Assembly: GCF_002531755.2 (NCBI RefSeq)
Contig: NZ_CP035001.1
Span: forward strand, 372,001-436,000
DNA length: 64,000 nucleotides
Origin: Rhizobium acidisoli
GTDB lineage: Bacteria > Pseudomonadota > Alphaproteobacteria > Rhizobiales > Rhizobiaceae
Direction: 5' to 3'
The translations under genes and the position numbers were made by a program. Positions 36,637 through 44,784 of the stretch are shown one piece after another. Within the stretch, counting starts at the first letter, position 1; every line of letters starts with the position of its first letter. The notes below the pieces were generated by a model, which was given only the letters and a program-made list of their open reading frames with translations, was not told the DNA's origin and did not search any database.

Positions 36637-38009
36637 GCCCGTCAACCCTTACGCGCAAGCTCTTCCTGAGGATTGCCCCCGTGGTCGTGGTGACAATCCT
36701 GGTGATCGGCGCCTTCGCCTTCAACAGCGCCACGCGCGAGATCAACAATATCTACGACGCGCAGCTCATCAACGATGCGAACGTCTTGTGGGGACTGTTG
36801 CACAACCGGTTGCGCCACTCGCCGGAGCGCACGCCCCAACAGATCGATGACATCGATTTCAGCATGGACAATCAGCTCGCTTTCAACGAGGACGCGGACG
36901 ACTATGCCGATGCGCATATGTTCCGCGCCTGGGTGGACGGGAAGATCATGTTCTACTCCAGCACCGCATTTCTCTCCGACGTGCCGTACCAGAAGGCGGG
37001 CTTCACCGACCTTTCTTACCGCGGCGAGAACTGGCGGGTCTATTCGTTGCCGATCCCGGCTTCAGGCATCGTCATGGAAGTCGGTGAAAAGACGTCCCTA
37101 CGATACACTCTCGTTTCCAACATCCTTCTGAACCTGGTCTTTCCGCTGCTCGTACTGGTGCCGGTGATCGGCTTTCTGATTTGGCTCGGGATCAACAATG
37201 GCCTGCGGACCATCCACGGGCTTGTGCATCAGATCCGCACCCGTTCGCCGGACGATCTCTCAGCGATTGCCGTGGAGGGCCTGCCCAGGGACCTCCTGCC
37301 TCTCGGCCGGTCGATCAACCAGCTTCTCGAAAAGCTCGGCCGGTCGCTGACCCTTGAGCGGCGTTTTTCCGATCTGGCGGCCCACCAGCTGCGCACGCCG
37401 CAGGCAAGCGTCAAGCTGCTGCTGCAGATGCTTGCAAGCACCGATGACCAGCAGGAGCAGAAGGCGATCATCTCGGATCTGGTGACCAGCAACAACAGAG
37501 CCACCCATCTCATCGAGCAGTTGCTACGCCTTGCCAGGGTCAGCCACCATCCGCTCAATCCAATGCCGGTTCCGCTGTATCACATGATCGCGTCGACCGT
37601 GGCGGACTTTGGCAACATCATCAATAGCCGCAATCTCGACGTCTCGCTGGAAGGGCCGGAATCAGCCGAGATCAGGACGGATGAATCACTGCTGCAGATG
37701 ATGGTCAGCAACCTCCTAGACAATGCGATCAAATATACGCCTGTCGGCGGCATCATTGAGGTCATCCTCTCCTCTCAAGGGGAGTTCTGGCTGGTATCGA
37801 TCAGCGATAGCGGACCGGGCATAGCCCCCGTGGACCGGGAGGCCGTGTTCAAGCGGTTCTATCGCCTGGACACGCTCCATGCCGAGGGTGCCGGCCTTGG
37901 GCTTGCGATCGTCGCCGATACCGCCGAACGACTTTCTGTGTCGATCGCGCTTTCGACACCTCCCTGGGGTAACGGCCTGCGGGTTGAATTGCGCCTGCCC
38001 AGAGACTGA
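36633..38009 (+). CDS. Membrane sensor histidine kinase
   Basis: The 458-residue protein has one helix at ~10-30 (IAPVVVVTILVIGAFAFNSA), a periplasmic domain of about 130 residues rich in acidic residues (DIDFSMDNQLAFNEDADDYAD), a second helix at ~165-195, then a HAMP-like linker. The HisKA acceptor is in DLAAHQLRTPQASV, and the ATPase domain has SNLLDNAIKYTP, SDSGPGIAP and GAGLGLAIVAD. The architecture is QseC/PmrB-like, and the acidic periplasmic stretch could sense cations or cationic peptides (inference). It is translationally coupled to the response regulator by ATGA. Confidence 0.93.
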   Translation: MSPSTLTRKLFLRIAPVVVVTILVIGAFAFNSATREINNIYDAQLINDANVLWGLLHNRLRHSPERTPQQIDDIDFSMDNQLAFNEDADDYADAHMFRAWVDGKIMFYSSTAFLSDVPYQKAGFTDLSYRGENWRVYSLPIPASGIVMEVGEKTSLRYTLVSNILLNLVFPLLVLVPVIGFLIWLGINNGLRTIHGLVHQIRTRSPDDLSAIAVEGLPRDLLPLGRSINQLLEKLGRSLTLERRFSDLAAHQLRTPQASVKLLLQMLASTDDQQEQKAIISDLVTSNNRATHLIEQLLRLARVSHHPLNPMPVPLYHMIASTVADFGNIINSRNLDVSLEGPESAEIRTDESLLQMMVSNLLDNAIKYTPVGGIIEVILSSQGEFWLVSISDSGPGIAPVDREAVFKRFYRLDTLHAEGAGLGLAIVADTAERLSVSIALSTPPWGNGLRVELRLPRD

Positions 38010-38031
38010 GGCGCTGCTACCGGCGTCCGTT

Positions 38032-38055
38032 CATTTTTCATTTTCGCATCATTTT
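38032..38055 (+). promoter_or_regulatory. CATTTT direct repeats upstream of the lipid-type operon
   Basis: Three CATTTT hexamers lie at 38032, 38039 and 38050. The last two form CATTTT-N5-CATTTT, a tandem repeat with exactly 11-bp spacing, the usual layout of OmpR-family binding sites. It sits 69-92 bp before the first operon gene and just after the two-component genes, making that regulator the obvious candidate. Confidence 0.55.
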
Positions 38056-38123
38056 GCCCTCAGGCTTGCCTCATCGACTCTCGGTAGACACAGCCGCGGA
38101 TCAAGTCGAAGGGCGGCCATTGG

Positions 38124-38807
38124 ATGCAAATATTTTCCGATTTTGACGGCACGATTTCCATTCAGGATGTGACGGATATCGTCCTGTCCTGCTTTGCCGA
38201 TTCCGAGTGGGAAGAGATCGAGCAGGAATGGAAGGACGGTCGTATCGGCTCAGCCGAGTGCATGCGCCGCCAGATCGCCCTCATCCGGGCAAACCGGCCC
38301 GAGCTCGACGCACTCCTCGACACCGTGGCAATCGATCCAGGCTTCGTGGCCTTCCGTGATTACTGCCGCGAAAACGGCCTGCCGATCACCGTCGTCAGCG
38401 ACGGCGTCGATTACTTCATTCGCCACGTGCTGGCGCTGAACGGCATCAGGGATCTGCCCGTCATCGCCAATATCCTGACCCATCGGGTCGTCGATGGTCA
38501 CCACACCTATGCGCTTGCACCTTCGCCGGCGACAGCCGGCTGTTCGGCAGGCTCGGGCGTGTGCAAATGCAAGGTCATCGGCGGCATCGAGCGGCAGATC
38601 TATATCGGCGATGGACGCAGCGATTTCTGCGTCTCCGGCCGGGCCGGCCTCGTCTTCGCCAAGGGCAAGCTCGCCGATTACTGCAGCGACCAGGGCATTT
38701 CCTACATCGGCTTCGACGATTTCACCGACTTGATCCCAAAGATGCAAGCCGCCCTCCCCGGCATTGCGCGGGCCCCCCGCGCAATGCTCCAATCTTCAAT
38801 CGCATAA
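38124..38807 (+). CDS. HAD-family phosphatase (MtnX/SerB-like)
   Basis: The 227-residue soluble protein starts with the HAD motif I FSDFDGTISIQDVTD, has motif II in PITVVSDGVDYFI and motif III/IV in IYIGDGRSDFC, all intact, giving Mg-dependent phosphate hydrolysis from a small molecule. It is closest in layout to MtnX-like and phosphoserine phosphatase-like HAD-IB enzymes. A cysteine-rich loop (CSAGSGVCKCK) is unusual and could bind metal. It opens the nine-gene operon, 19 bp before the aminotransferase. In that setting it may remove phosphate from a phosphorylated head-group precursor; this is inference. Confidence 0.82.
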   Translation: MQIFSDFDGTISIQDVTDIVLSCFADSEWEEIEQEWKDGRIGSAECMRRQIALIRANRPELDALLDTVAIDPGFVAFRDYCRENGLPITVVSDGVDYFIRHVLALNGIRDLPVIANILTHRVVDGHHTYALAPSPATAGCSAGSGVCKCKVIGGIERQIYIGDGRSDFCVSGRAGLVFAKGKLADYCSDQGISYIGFDDFTDLIPKMQAALPGIARAPRAMLQSSIA

Positions 38808-38826
38808 CCAGACCGAGAGGTTCACC

Positions 38827-40248
38827 ATGAACATTGTCAACGCCGACACCTTCAAGGAAAATACGGCGCTCACCGAAAAGTCGGAAGCCGAGCTGCGGTT
38901 TCTGGAGGAGACCTATTGCTCGCATGGCGATACGGTCCACTACGCGGTGGAACCGAAATTCTTCGAAGAATGCGAAGGCTCCTACGTCTATGACGCAAAG
39001 GGGACCGCGTTTCTCGATCTGCAGATGTGGTATTCCGCCGTCAATTTCGGCTATCGCAACGAAAGGCTGAATGCCGCCGTCCATCGGCAGCTCGACCGGC
39101 TGCCGCAAGTCGCCTCGCAATATCTGCATCGCGAGAAGGTTGAGCTTGCGACGATGATCGCGCAGGATGCCGAGCGCAAGTTCGGCCGCAAGGGGCGCGT
39201 TCATTTCAATGTCGGCGGATCCCAGGCAATCGAGGATTCGCTGAAGCTGGTGCGGAACTATACCGGCGGCAAAAGCCTGATGTTCGCCTTCGAAGGCGGC
39301 TATCACGGCCGCACGCTGGGCGCCTCCGCGATCACGTCAAGCTATCGCTATCGCCGCCGCTTCGGCCATTTCGGCGAAAGGGCGCAATTCGTCGAGTTTC
39401 CTTACCATTTCCGCGGCCCGAAGGGCATGACGAAGGAGGAATACGGCGAGCATTGCGTCCGCAAGTTCGCTCGCCTCTTTGAAAGCGAATATAACGGCGT
39501 CTGGGATCCCAAGGTCGGCAGTGCCGAATATGCGGCCTTTTATATCGAGCCCATCCAGGGCACCGGCGGCTACGTCATTCCACCGAAGAACTTCTTCACC
39601 GAACTCAAGAAGGTCCTGGATCAGCACGGCATCCTGCTTGTCGTCGACGAGATCCAGATGGGCGTCTACCGGACCGGAAAACTCTGGTCGATCGAGCATT
39701 TCGGCGTCTCGCCCGACGTTCTCGTATTCGGCAAGGCGATCACCAATGGGCTTAACCCGCTCTCGGGTGTCTGGGCCAGGGAGGAAATGATCAATCCGAC
39801 CGTCTTCCCGCCTGGCTCCACCCATTCCACCTTCGCCAGCAATCCGATGGGAACGGCCGTTGCGCTCGAAACCATGAAGATGCTGGAAGAGGAGGATTTT
39901 GGCGCGGCGATCATGGCCAAAGGCGCCTATTTCCTCGATGGCCTGAAGCAGCTTCAGAAGCGCCATGCGATCGTCGGTGACGTCGACGGGCTCGGATTGG
40001 CGCTGAGATGCGAAATCTGCAAGGAAGACGGTTTCACGCCCGACAAGGCGACGATGGACTGGCTTTGCGACGAAGGCATGAAGGGCGACCTCCAGGTCGG
40101 GCACAAGGTCTATGGCCTCGTTCTCGATGTCGGCGGCTACCACAAAAACGTCATCACCCTGGCGCCGAACCTGCTGATCTCACACAAAGAGATCGATCTG
40201 GCGCTGACGCTGCTCGACCAGCTCTTCACGCGCGCGGCCCTGAGGTAG
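38827..40248 (+). CDS. Class III pyridoxal-phosphate aminotransferase
   Basis: From ATG 38827, preceded by GAGAGG, the protein has 473 residues. The fold-type I motifs are intact: NVGGSQAIEDSLKL for the phosphate site, GGYHGRTLGASAIT, the cofactor-binding aspartate in LVVDEIQMGVYRTG, the Schiff-base lysine in VLVFGKAITNGLNPLSG, and the HSTFASNP motif. Relatives transaminate omega-amino groups of ornithine, diaminobutyrate, putrescine or acetylornithine. It is followed by an arginase-family gene 4 bp later. Together these two could produce or trim a diamine or amino-acid-derived moiety. Confidence 0.87.
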   Translation: MNIVNADTFKENTALTEKSEAELRFLEETYCSHGDTVHYAVEPKFFEECEGSYVYDAKGTAFLDLQMWYSAVNFGYRNERLNAAVHRQLDRLPQVASQYLHREKVELATMIAQDAERKFGRKGRVHFNVGGSQAIEDSLKLVRNYTGGKSLMFAFEGGYHGRTLGASAITSSYRYRRRFGHFGERAQFVEFPYHFRGPKGMTKEEYGEHCVRKFARLFESEYNGVWDPKVGSAEYAAFYIEPIQGTGGYVIPPKNFFTELKKVLDQHGILLVVDEIQMGVYRTGKLWSIEHFGVSPDVLVFGKAITNGLNPLSGVWAREEMINPTVFPPGSTHSTFASNPMGTAVALETMKMLEEEDFGAAIMAKGAYFLDGLKQLQKRHAIVGDVDGLGLALRCEICKEDGFTPDKATMDWLCDEGMKGDLQVGHKVYGLVLDVGGYHKNVITLAPNLLISHKEIDLALTLLDQLFTRAALR

Positions 40249-40252
40249 CACG

Positions 40253-41206
40253 GTGCAGCTTCTCCTCCTTCATCTCGACGATGCTTTGGAGTTGCAGCCT
40301 GATTTCGTGCGCGCCTGCACGCTTGCAGGCGCGTACCACCATGTCGACAAGCGGGGCGGCAGTGCAATCAGATTGTGGGGCAAGCAGAAGATGCTCTCCG
40401 ACCTTGGCCGGGATATCTCCCGGTCACTGCCCTCTCGAGGCAGGGGTCCGCAGCTTGCCTTCATGGGCTCGGGCGATTTCCACCATGTGACCGCTCTGCT
40501 TCTCGACACGGCCCTCGAACGGCGGCCGGTTTCGACCACCCTCGTTCATTTCGACAATCACCCGGACTGGGTGAACTTCGAGGGCGGCATGCATTGCGGC
40601 TCGTGGATCAACAGCGCCCTGTCGAACCCCAAGATAGACAAGGTCGTCACGGTCGGCGTCTGCAGCGGCGATCTGCGCAACCCCGAACGCAAGGGAGCCA
40701 ATCTGCGCTGGCTGAGGGAAGGCAAGCTGGAGCTTTACCCTTACGAGCATCCGCCAAGCCGTGTCTCTGCCGAATACGGCAGCGGCGCCAGCTACCGGCA
40801 GGACGGGCGCGCCCTGTACTGGAATTCCATCTCCGCGATCGGCGAGGACAATTTCATCGACCGGATCCTCAGCCGTATCGGCACCGAAGCAGTTTATGTC
40901 ACGGTCGACAAGGACGTGCTGGCCGCCGATGACGCCGTGACCAACTGGGATCAGGGGCGCATGCGGCTGCCCTATCTGATGGCGCTGATCAGCGAGATCG
41001 GCAGCCGCCATCGCATCATCGGCGCCGATGTCATCGGCGACTATTCGGTGCCGAGCTATGCTGGCGGCTTCACGACCCGGCTCCTGAAGCAGGCGGAAAT
41101 CTTCATCGATCAGCCGCGGCTTCGGCAGGCGGCGGACGCCGTGCGCAACATCAACAGCGCCGCAAATCACGCGTTGCTGGAAGTCCTGGCGGAAGCAATG
41201 GAATGA
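40253..41206 (+). CDS. Arginase/agmatinase-family (ureohydrolase-like) protein
   Basis: The 317-residue protein starts at GTG 40253. Metal-ligand motifs of the ureohydrolase fold are recognisable but variant: GSGDFHHVTALLLD, LVHFDNHPDWVNF in place of the usual DAHxD, and VTVDKDVLAADDAVTNWDQG in place of SxDxDxxDP. The fold and metal site are likely kept; the substrate may not be arginine. The family cleaves C-N bonds of guanidino compounds or related amides. It overlaps the first SMR-like gene by 4 bases. Confidence 0.78.
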   Translation: MQLLLLHLDDALELQPDFVRACTLAGAYHHVDKRGGSAIRLWGKQKMLSDLGRDISRSLPSRGRGPQLAFMGSGDFHHVTALLLDTALERRPVSTTLVHFDNHPDWVNFEGGMHCGSWINSALSNPKIDKVVTVGVCSGDLRNPERKGANLRWLREGKLELYPYEHPPSRVSAEYGSGASYRQDGRALYWNSISAIGEDNFIDRILSRIGTEAVYVTVDKDVLAADDAVTNWDQGRMRLPYLMALISEIGSRHRIIGADVIGDYSVPSYAGGFTTRLLKQAEIFIDQPRLRQAADAVRNINSAANHALLEVLAEAME

Positions 41207-41556
41207 CTGGCGGCCTCACCTTGCCGACGTTCGGCCTGATCCTGTTCTGCGTGGTCGCGGAAACCGCCCGCGAGGTTTGCTTCAAGCAGGCGGCCAGCGA
41301 CAGCGCCGTTCTGGCAACCCTGGCCAAGCCGCTGACCTGGCTCGGCATCGCCTTCTGGGCGATCGAGCTGCTTGCCTGGGCGGCCGTGCTCGCCCGCGTG
41401 CCGCTGACCACCGCCTTTCCGCTGATGGCGCTCAGCTACGTCGGGACCGTGGTCGCCGGCGCGGTCGTCTTCAAAGAAAAGATCAACCTTCGCCACGCGA
41501 CGGGCGTGTTTCTCATTACCGCCGGCGTGGCCTGTGTGGGAGCAACCGGACTATGA
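41203..41556 (+). CDS. SMR/EamA-like small membrane protein 1
   Basis: The 117-residue protein has four hydrophobic helices, as in small multidrug resistance and ArnE/ArnF-type proteins: LILFCVVAETAREVCFKQAA, WLGIAFWAIELLAWAAVLA, TAFPLMALSYVGTVVAGAVV and GVFLITAGVACVGA. A glutamate in helix 1 (VVAE) corresponds to the proton-coupling acid of SMR transporters. Start and stop overlap its neighbours by 4 bases each. A second, differently built member lies four genes later, so the pair could form a heterodimeric flippase as ArnE-ArnF do; this is inference. Confidence 0.82.
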   Translation: MTGGLTLPTFGLILFCVVAETAREVCFKQAASDSAVLATLAKPLTWLGIAFWAIELLAWAAVLARVPLTTAFPLMALSYVGTVVAGAVVFKEKINLRHATGVFLITAGVACVGATGL

Positions 41557-42425
41557 AAATCTTTGCTCATACCAGATGGGATGTCGCCCCCGTGCTTGCG
41601 GCCTTTGCCCATCTCGCCTTTGACGTCTACCTGATCGTCGGTTTCGAAAGCCGGCCGCTCTGGATCTCCGCGATCCTGGGCTGCCTCTATGCCGTATCGA
41701 TATCCTGGAACATCAACAGCATCTCGCACAATTTCATCCACACGCCGTATTTCAAGCCGCGCTGGATGAATTACGGCTTCAGCCTGCTGGAGTCAGTGGC
41801 GATCGGTTTTTCTCAGACCTATTACCATTGGGTGCATATGCGCCATCACTCCGGCAACAGCGACCGGCCGGATGAAAACGGCGGTACGATCGATCTACTG
41901 TCGATCTACCGCTACGGCCGAAACGGCGAGCCGGAGAATGTCTGGTCCTACACGCTGAAGAGCTTCTTCCGCGACAGTCTCGGCGATATTCACAAAGGCA
42001 TCGCCAAGAACCGTCCTTTCGATGCCGCATGGGGCCGTTTCGAACTGCTTGCTTTCCTCGGCCTAGCGGCAATCGCGCTGATCTACGATTGGAAGGCCGT
42101 GCTGTTTTTCGTGCCGTTTTACTATGCCGGCAACTGCCTGTCGTCGCTCAACGGCTATTATGAACACCTGCATGGCGATCCGGACGAACCGATTGCCTGG
42201 GGCGTGAGCAGCCACAAGCCGTTCTACAACTGGCTTTGGTTCGGCAATGGTTACCATGCGGAACATCATTACCGGCCACGCACCCACTGGACGAAGCTTG
42301 CGGCACTGCACGAACAGATCAGGGAGGAACAGGAAAAGGCCGGCACGCATGTGATCAGCACCTGCCATGCCCTCGGCTTCATGGCTCCGGAAAACCGCGA
42401 GATGGAGCTTCGGCATGAGGTCTGA
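41553..42425 (+). CDS. Membrane fatty acid desaturase-type di-iron protein
   Basis: The 290-residue integral membrane protein has the three histidine boxes of the desaturase/hydroxylase superfamily: HNFIH, HMRHH (in HWVHMRHHSGN) and HAEHH (in GYHAEHHYRPRTHW), plus EHLHG. These bind two irons that activate oxygen. Such enzymes introduce double bonds or hydroxyls into acyl chains. It lies in the middle of the operon, coupled on both sides (ATGA at 41553; 11-bp overlap with the hydrolase gene). The product double bond would be a substrate for the CFA synthase at the end of the operon. Confidence 0.88.
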   Translation: MKIFAHTRWDVAPVLAAFAHLAFDVYLIVGFESRPLWISAILGCLYAVSISWNINSISHNFIHTPYFKPRWMNYGFSLLESVAIGFSQTYYHWVHMRHHSGNSDRPDENGGTIDLLSIYRYGRNGEPENVWSYTLKSFFRDSLGDIHKGIAKNRPFDAAWGRFELLAFLGLAAIALIYDWKAVLFFVPFYYAGNCLSSLNGYYEHLHGDPDEPIAWGVSSHKPFYNWLWFGNGYHAEHHYRPRTHWTKLAALHEQIREEQEKAGTHVISTCHALGFMAPENREMELRHEV

Positions 42426-43230
42426 GCAGTTGAGCTTCTTCCTGCCAGGAACCAATGGCAAAGGTGTGCTGCTGATCCACGGCCTGACGGGCGCCCCAGC
42501 CGAAATGAAGCTCGTGGCGCGCCGGGTCAATCGGCGCGGCTACAGCGTTCACGCGCCGTTGCTGGCCGGTCATGGCGAAGACGTCAAGACGCTGCGTCGC
42601 ACGCAGTGGGAAGACTGGCTGGCAAGCGTCGTGCGGGGATCGGAATTCCTGGCAGAGCGCACGCAGACGGTTTTTGCCGCCGGCATTTGTGTCGGCGGCA
42701 AGCTGTCGTTGCTGGCTGCCAAGCACCGGCCGGACCTGATCAAGGCTGTCGCGATCTACTCGCCCTGCTTCCACTACGACGGTTGGGACGTTCCGCGACA
42801 CTATACGATGCTGTCGCCGCATATCGGCTGGCTATCGCGGGTACCTTTTCTCGACCGCCTCAACTTCAGCGAAAACCAATCGCTCGGCATCAAGGACGAG
42901 CGGATGCGGCGCATGGTCGAAGGCATGGCGGGCGAAGGCATGCTCGAGAAATTCCCCGGCCGCGGCATCGTCGAGATGTATCGATTGGGCAAGGCACTGC
43001 GCGGAGCCCTGCCGCAGATCCAGACACCGACGCTGATCCTCCACGCCGAAGAGGACGATCTCAGCAACCCCCGGCATGCGCTTTACATATCCGATCACAT
43101 CGGCGGTCCGCATGAACTCAGGTGGATCAAGGACAGCTACCACATGATCCATCTCGACCGCCAGCATCGACAGGTCGCGGAATTCACCGCCAATTTCTTT
43201 GAGGCAGGCCATGCTGAAGCTCGCCTATAG
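42415..43230 (+). CDS. Alpha/beta hydrolase (carboxylesterase/lipase-type)
   Basis: The 271-residue soluble hydrolase has the oxyanion motif LLIHGLTGAPAEMKLVARR, a nucleophile region FAAGICVGGKLSLLA in which the elbow reads G-I-C-V-G, so the nucleophile would be cysteine rather than serine. The acid lies in ILHAEEDDLSNP and the histidine in SYHMIHLDRQHRQV. Layout resembles monoacylglycerol lipase/Est30 proteins. The start at 42415 lies inside the desaturase gene. The Cys-for-Ser change suggests acyl transfer rather than hydrolysis; this is inference. Confidence 0.85.
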   Translation: MRSEQLSFFLPGTNGKGVLLIHGLTGAPAEMKLVARRVNRRGYSVHAPLLAGHGEDVKTLRRTQWEDWLASVVRGSEFLAERTQTVFAAGICVGGKLSLLAAKHRPDLIKAVAIYSPCFHYDGWDVPRHYTMLSPHIGWLSRVPFLDRLNFSENQSLGIKDERMRRMVEGMAGEGMLEKFPGRGIVEMYRLGKALRGALPQIQTPTLILHAEEDDLSNPRHALYISDHIGGPHELRWIKDSYHMIHLDRQHRQVAEFTANFFEAGHAEARL

Positions 43231-44356
43231 ACAGTTTGTTGCCGAAGGTGGCGGGCCGGTTGCACAGGTCTACGACACGATCCGCGCCATCGGCCGCGAA
43301 GCCTGGAACGCCTGCTATCGCGGTCATGTCGAAGATTATGATTGCCTGCTCGCGATCGAAGACGCCGGCATCGGCGAATTCGACTGGCGCTACATTGCGA
43401 TCGTCGAGAACGGAAGGATCAGCGCCGCCATGCCGGCGTTCCTCTGCCCCTATCCGCTGGACACGACACTGGAAGAGGGCTTGCCGCGCCGGCTGATCCG
43501 CCGCGTGCGACGACACGTTTCAGGTTTCCTAGTGCTGCGGCTTGCCTGCCTCGGCTCGCCGTGCACCGAAAACGGCGTCATAGGCTTTCATGCCGAGGTG
43601 CCCGAGGCACGTCGTGAGGCACTGCTCGGCGACCTGCTCGACGCCTTCGAAAGTCTTGCGGCTCGGGAAGCCTGCGCGCTGATGGGGGTTAAGGATATTC
43701 CCGCGCCGGTCGCGCTGGAGTTCGGCACCCTGTTTTCAGAACGGCGCTATGCGACAATCGGCGGCCTGCCATCCGCCTGGCTCGATATCGATTTTCGGAC
43801 GATTGACCAATATATGGCCAAGCTGTCTGCGGGCACGCGCAAGGACATGCGGCGCAAGATGAAGTCCTTCGACGCCGTCAGGGTCGAGATCAGAACGGAT
43901 GTGGGTGACGTGCTGCCGCGTATCATGTCGCTCTACCACGACACCCGCGATCGCAGCGAATGGCAGTTCGAAGAGCTGACGCCGGCATATTTTGAAGGGA
44001 TACTCACCCATATGCGCGGCCGTTCGTTCTGCGTCCTCTATTTTGTCGAGGACGAGCTGCTGGCTGCCAATCTCATCTTTCATGATGATCGCGTCGCGAT
44101 CGACAAGTTCTTCTGCATGGACGGCGAGCGAGGACGGCCCTACAACCTTTATTTCCTCAGCTGGTTCACCAATCTGCGCTATTGCCTCGATCGCGGCCTT
44201 TCCCATTATCAGAGCGGCCAGGCCTATTATGAAAACAAGGTCCGGCTCGGCAGCCAGCTTACGACAAACACCATGTTCTTCCGCCACCGCAATCGGCTGC
44301 TGCAGGCGCTGTTGCGGCTGGTCTCCCCGCTCTTTTCGCAGGATGAGGCCAAGTAA
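43211..44356 (+). CDS. GNAT/FemAB-like acyltransferase
   Basis: The 381-residue protein begins at ATG 43211 inside the hydrolase gene. It is built like FemAB/GNAT-fold transferases: a first half (YDTIRAIGREAWNACYRGHV...) and a second half with LSAGTRKDMRRKMKSFDAVRVEI, FCVLYFVEDELLAANLIFHD, DKFFCMDGERGRPYNLYFLS and HYQSGQAYYENKVRLG, the conserved end of this group. Members transfer acyl or aminoacyl groups to amines. In this operon it could N-acylate an amino head group. No membrane segment is seen. Confidence 0.75.
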   Translation: MLKLAYRQFVAEGGGPVAQVYDTIRAIGREAWNACYRGHVEDYDCLLAIEDAGIGEFDWRYIAIVENGRISAAMPAFLCPYPLDTTLEEGLPRRLIRRVRRHVSGFLVLRLACLGSPCTENGVIGFHAEVPEARREALLGDLLDAFESLAAREACALMGVKDIPAPVALEFGTLFSERRYATIGGLPSAWLDIDFRTIDQYMAKLSAGTRKDMRRKMKSFDAVRVEIRTDVGDVLPRIMSLYHDTRDRSEWQFEELTPAYFEGILTHMRGRSFCVLYFVEDELLAANLIFHDDRVAIDKFFCMDGERGRPYNLYFLSWFTNLRYCLDRGLSHYQSGQAYYENKVRLGSQLTTNTMFFRHRNRLLQALLRLVSPLFSQDEAK

Positions 44357-44784
44357 TGACGTCCATGCGCCTGACATGGCTCGCCGTGCCCGTCCTCAAC
44401 ACGCTTTTCCAGATCTTCACCAAGCTTGGCGCGACGCAGCTCGGCAATGCCGAGGGGACGACCTGGCTTAAGGATGCGCTGAGCTCGCACTGGATCCTGG
44501 CAGCCGTCGTGGTCGAGATCGTCTGCTTCTTCATCTGGATGACGGTGCTCGCCGAACTCGACCTCAGCAAGGCCTTTCCGCTTTCCGGCATCAGCTACGT
44601 CCTGATCATTGCCACCGGCTGGTTTGCTTTTGGCGAACCGATCGTCAGCCTTCAGATCGTCGGCAGCGCTCTGATCCTCGCCGGTGTCTGGCTGATCGCC
44701 GGCGCATCCGAAAAAACGGGCTCCGTCAGTGACAACGATGTTGGACCGATCCTGCCGCACGCCCATGTCAGCAAGGATCGATGA
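44356..44784 (+). CDS. SMR/EamA-like small membrane protein 2
   Basis: The 142-residue protein has four helices (TWLAVPVLNTLFQIFTKLGA, HWILAAVVVEIVCFFIWMTV, SKAFPLSGISYVLIIATGWF, LQIVGSALILAGVWLIAG) and a charged C-terminal tail of about 25 residues. Helix 1 lacks the glutamate seen in the first SMR-like protein, which resembles the asymmetry of ArnE/ArnF-type subunits. The ATG overlaps the TAA of the GNAT gene by one base, and the TGA overlaps the CFA gene start. It is probably the partner of the protein at 41203. Confidence 0.8.
   Translation: MTSMRLTWLAVPVLNTLFQIFTKLGATQLGNAEGTTWLKDALSSHWILAAVVVEIVCFFIWMTVLAELDLSKAFPLSGISYVLIIATGWFAFGEPIVSLQIVGSALILAGVWLIAGASEKTGSVSDNDVGPILPHAHVSKDR

Noticed and set aside
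39337..40143. Minus-strand open frame opposite the aminotransferase
   Set aside because: It is an antisense shadow; the plus strand carries intact PLP motifs.
40424..41170. Minus-strand open frame opposite the arginase-family gene
   Set aside because: It is an antisense shadow with no recognisable domain or ribosome site.
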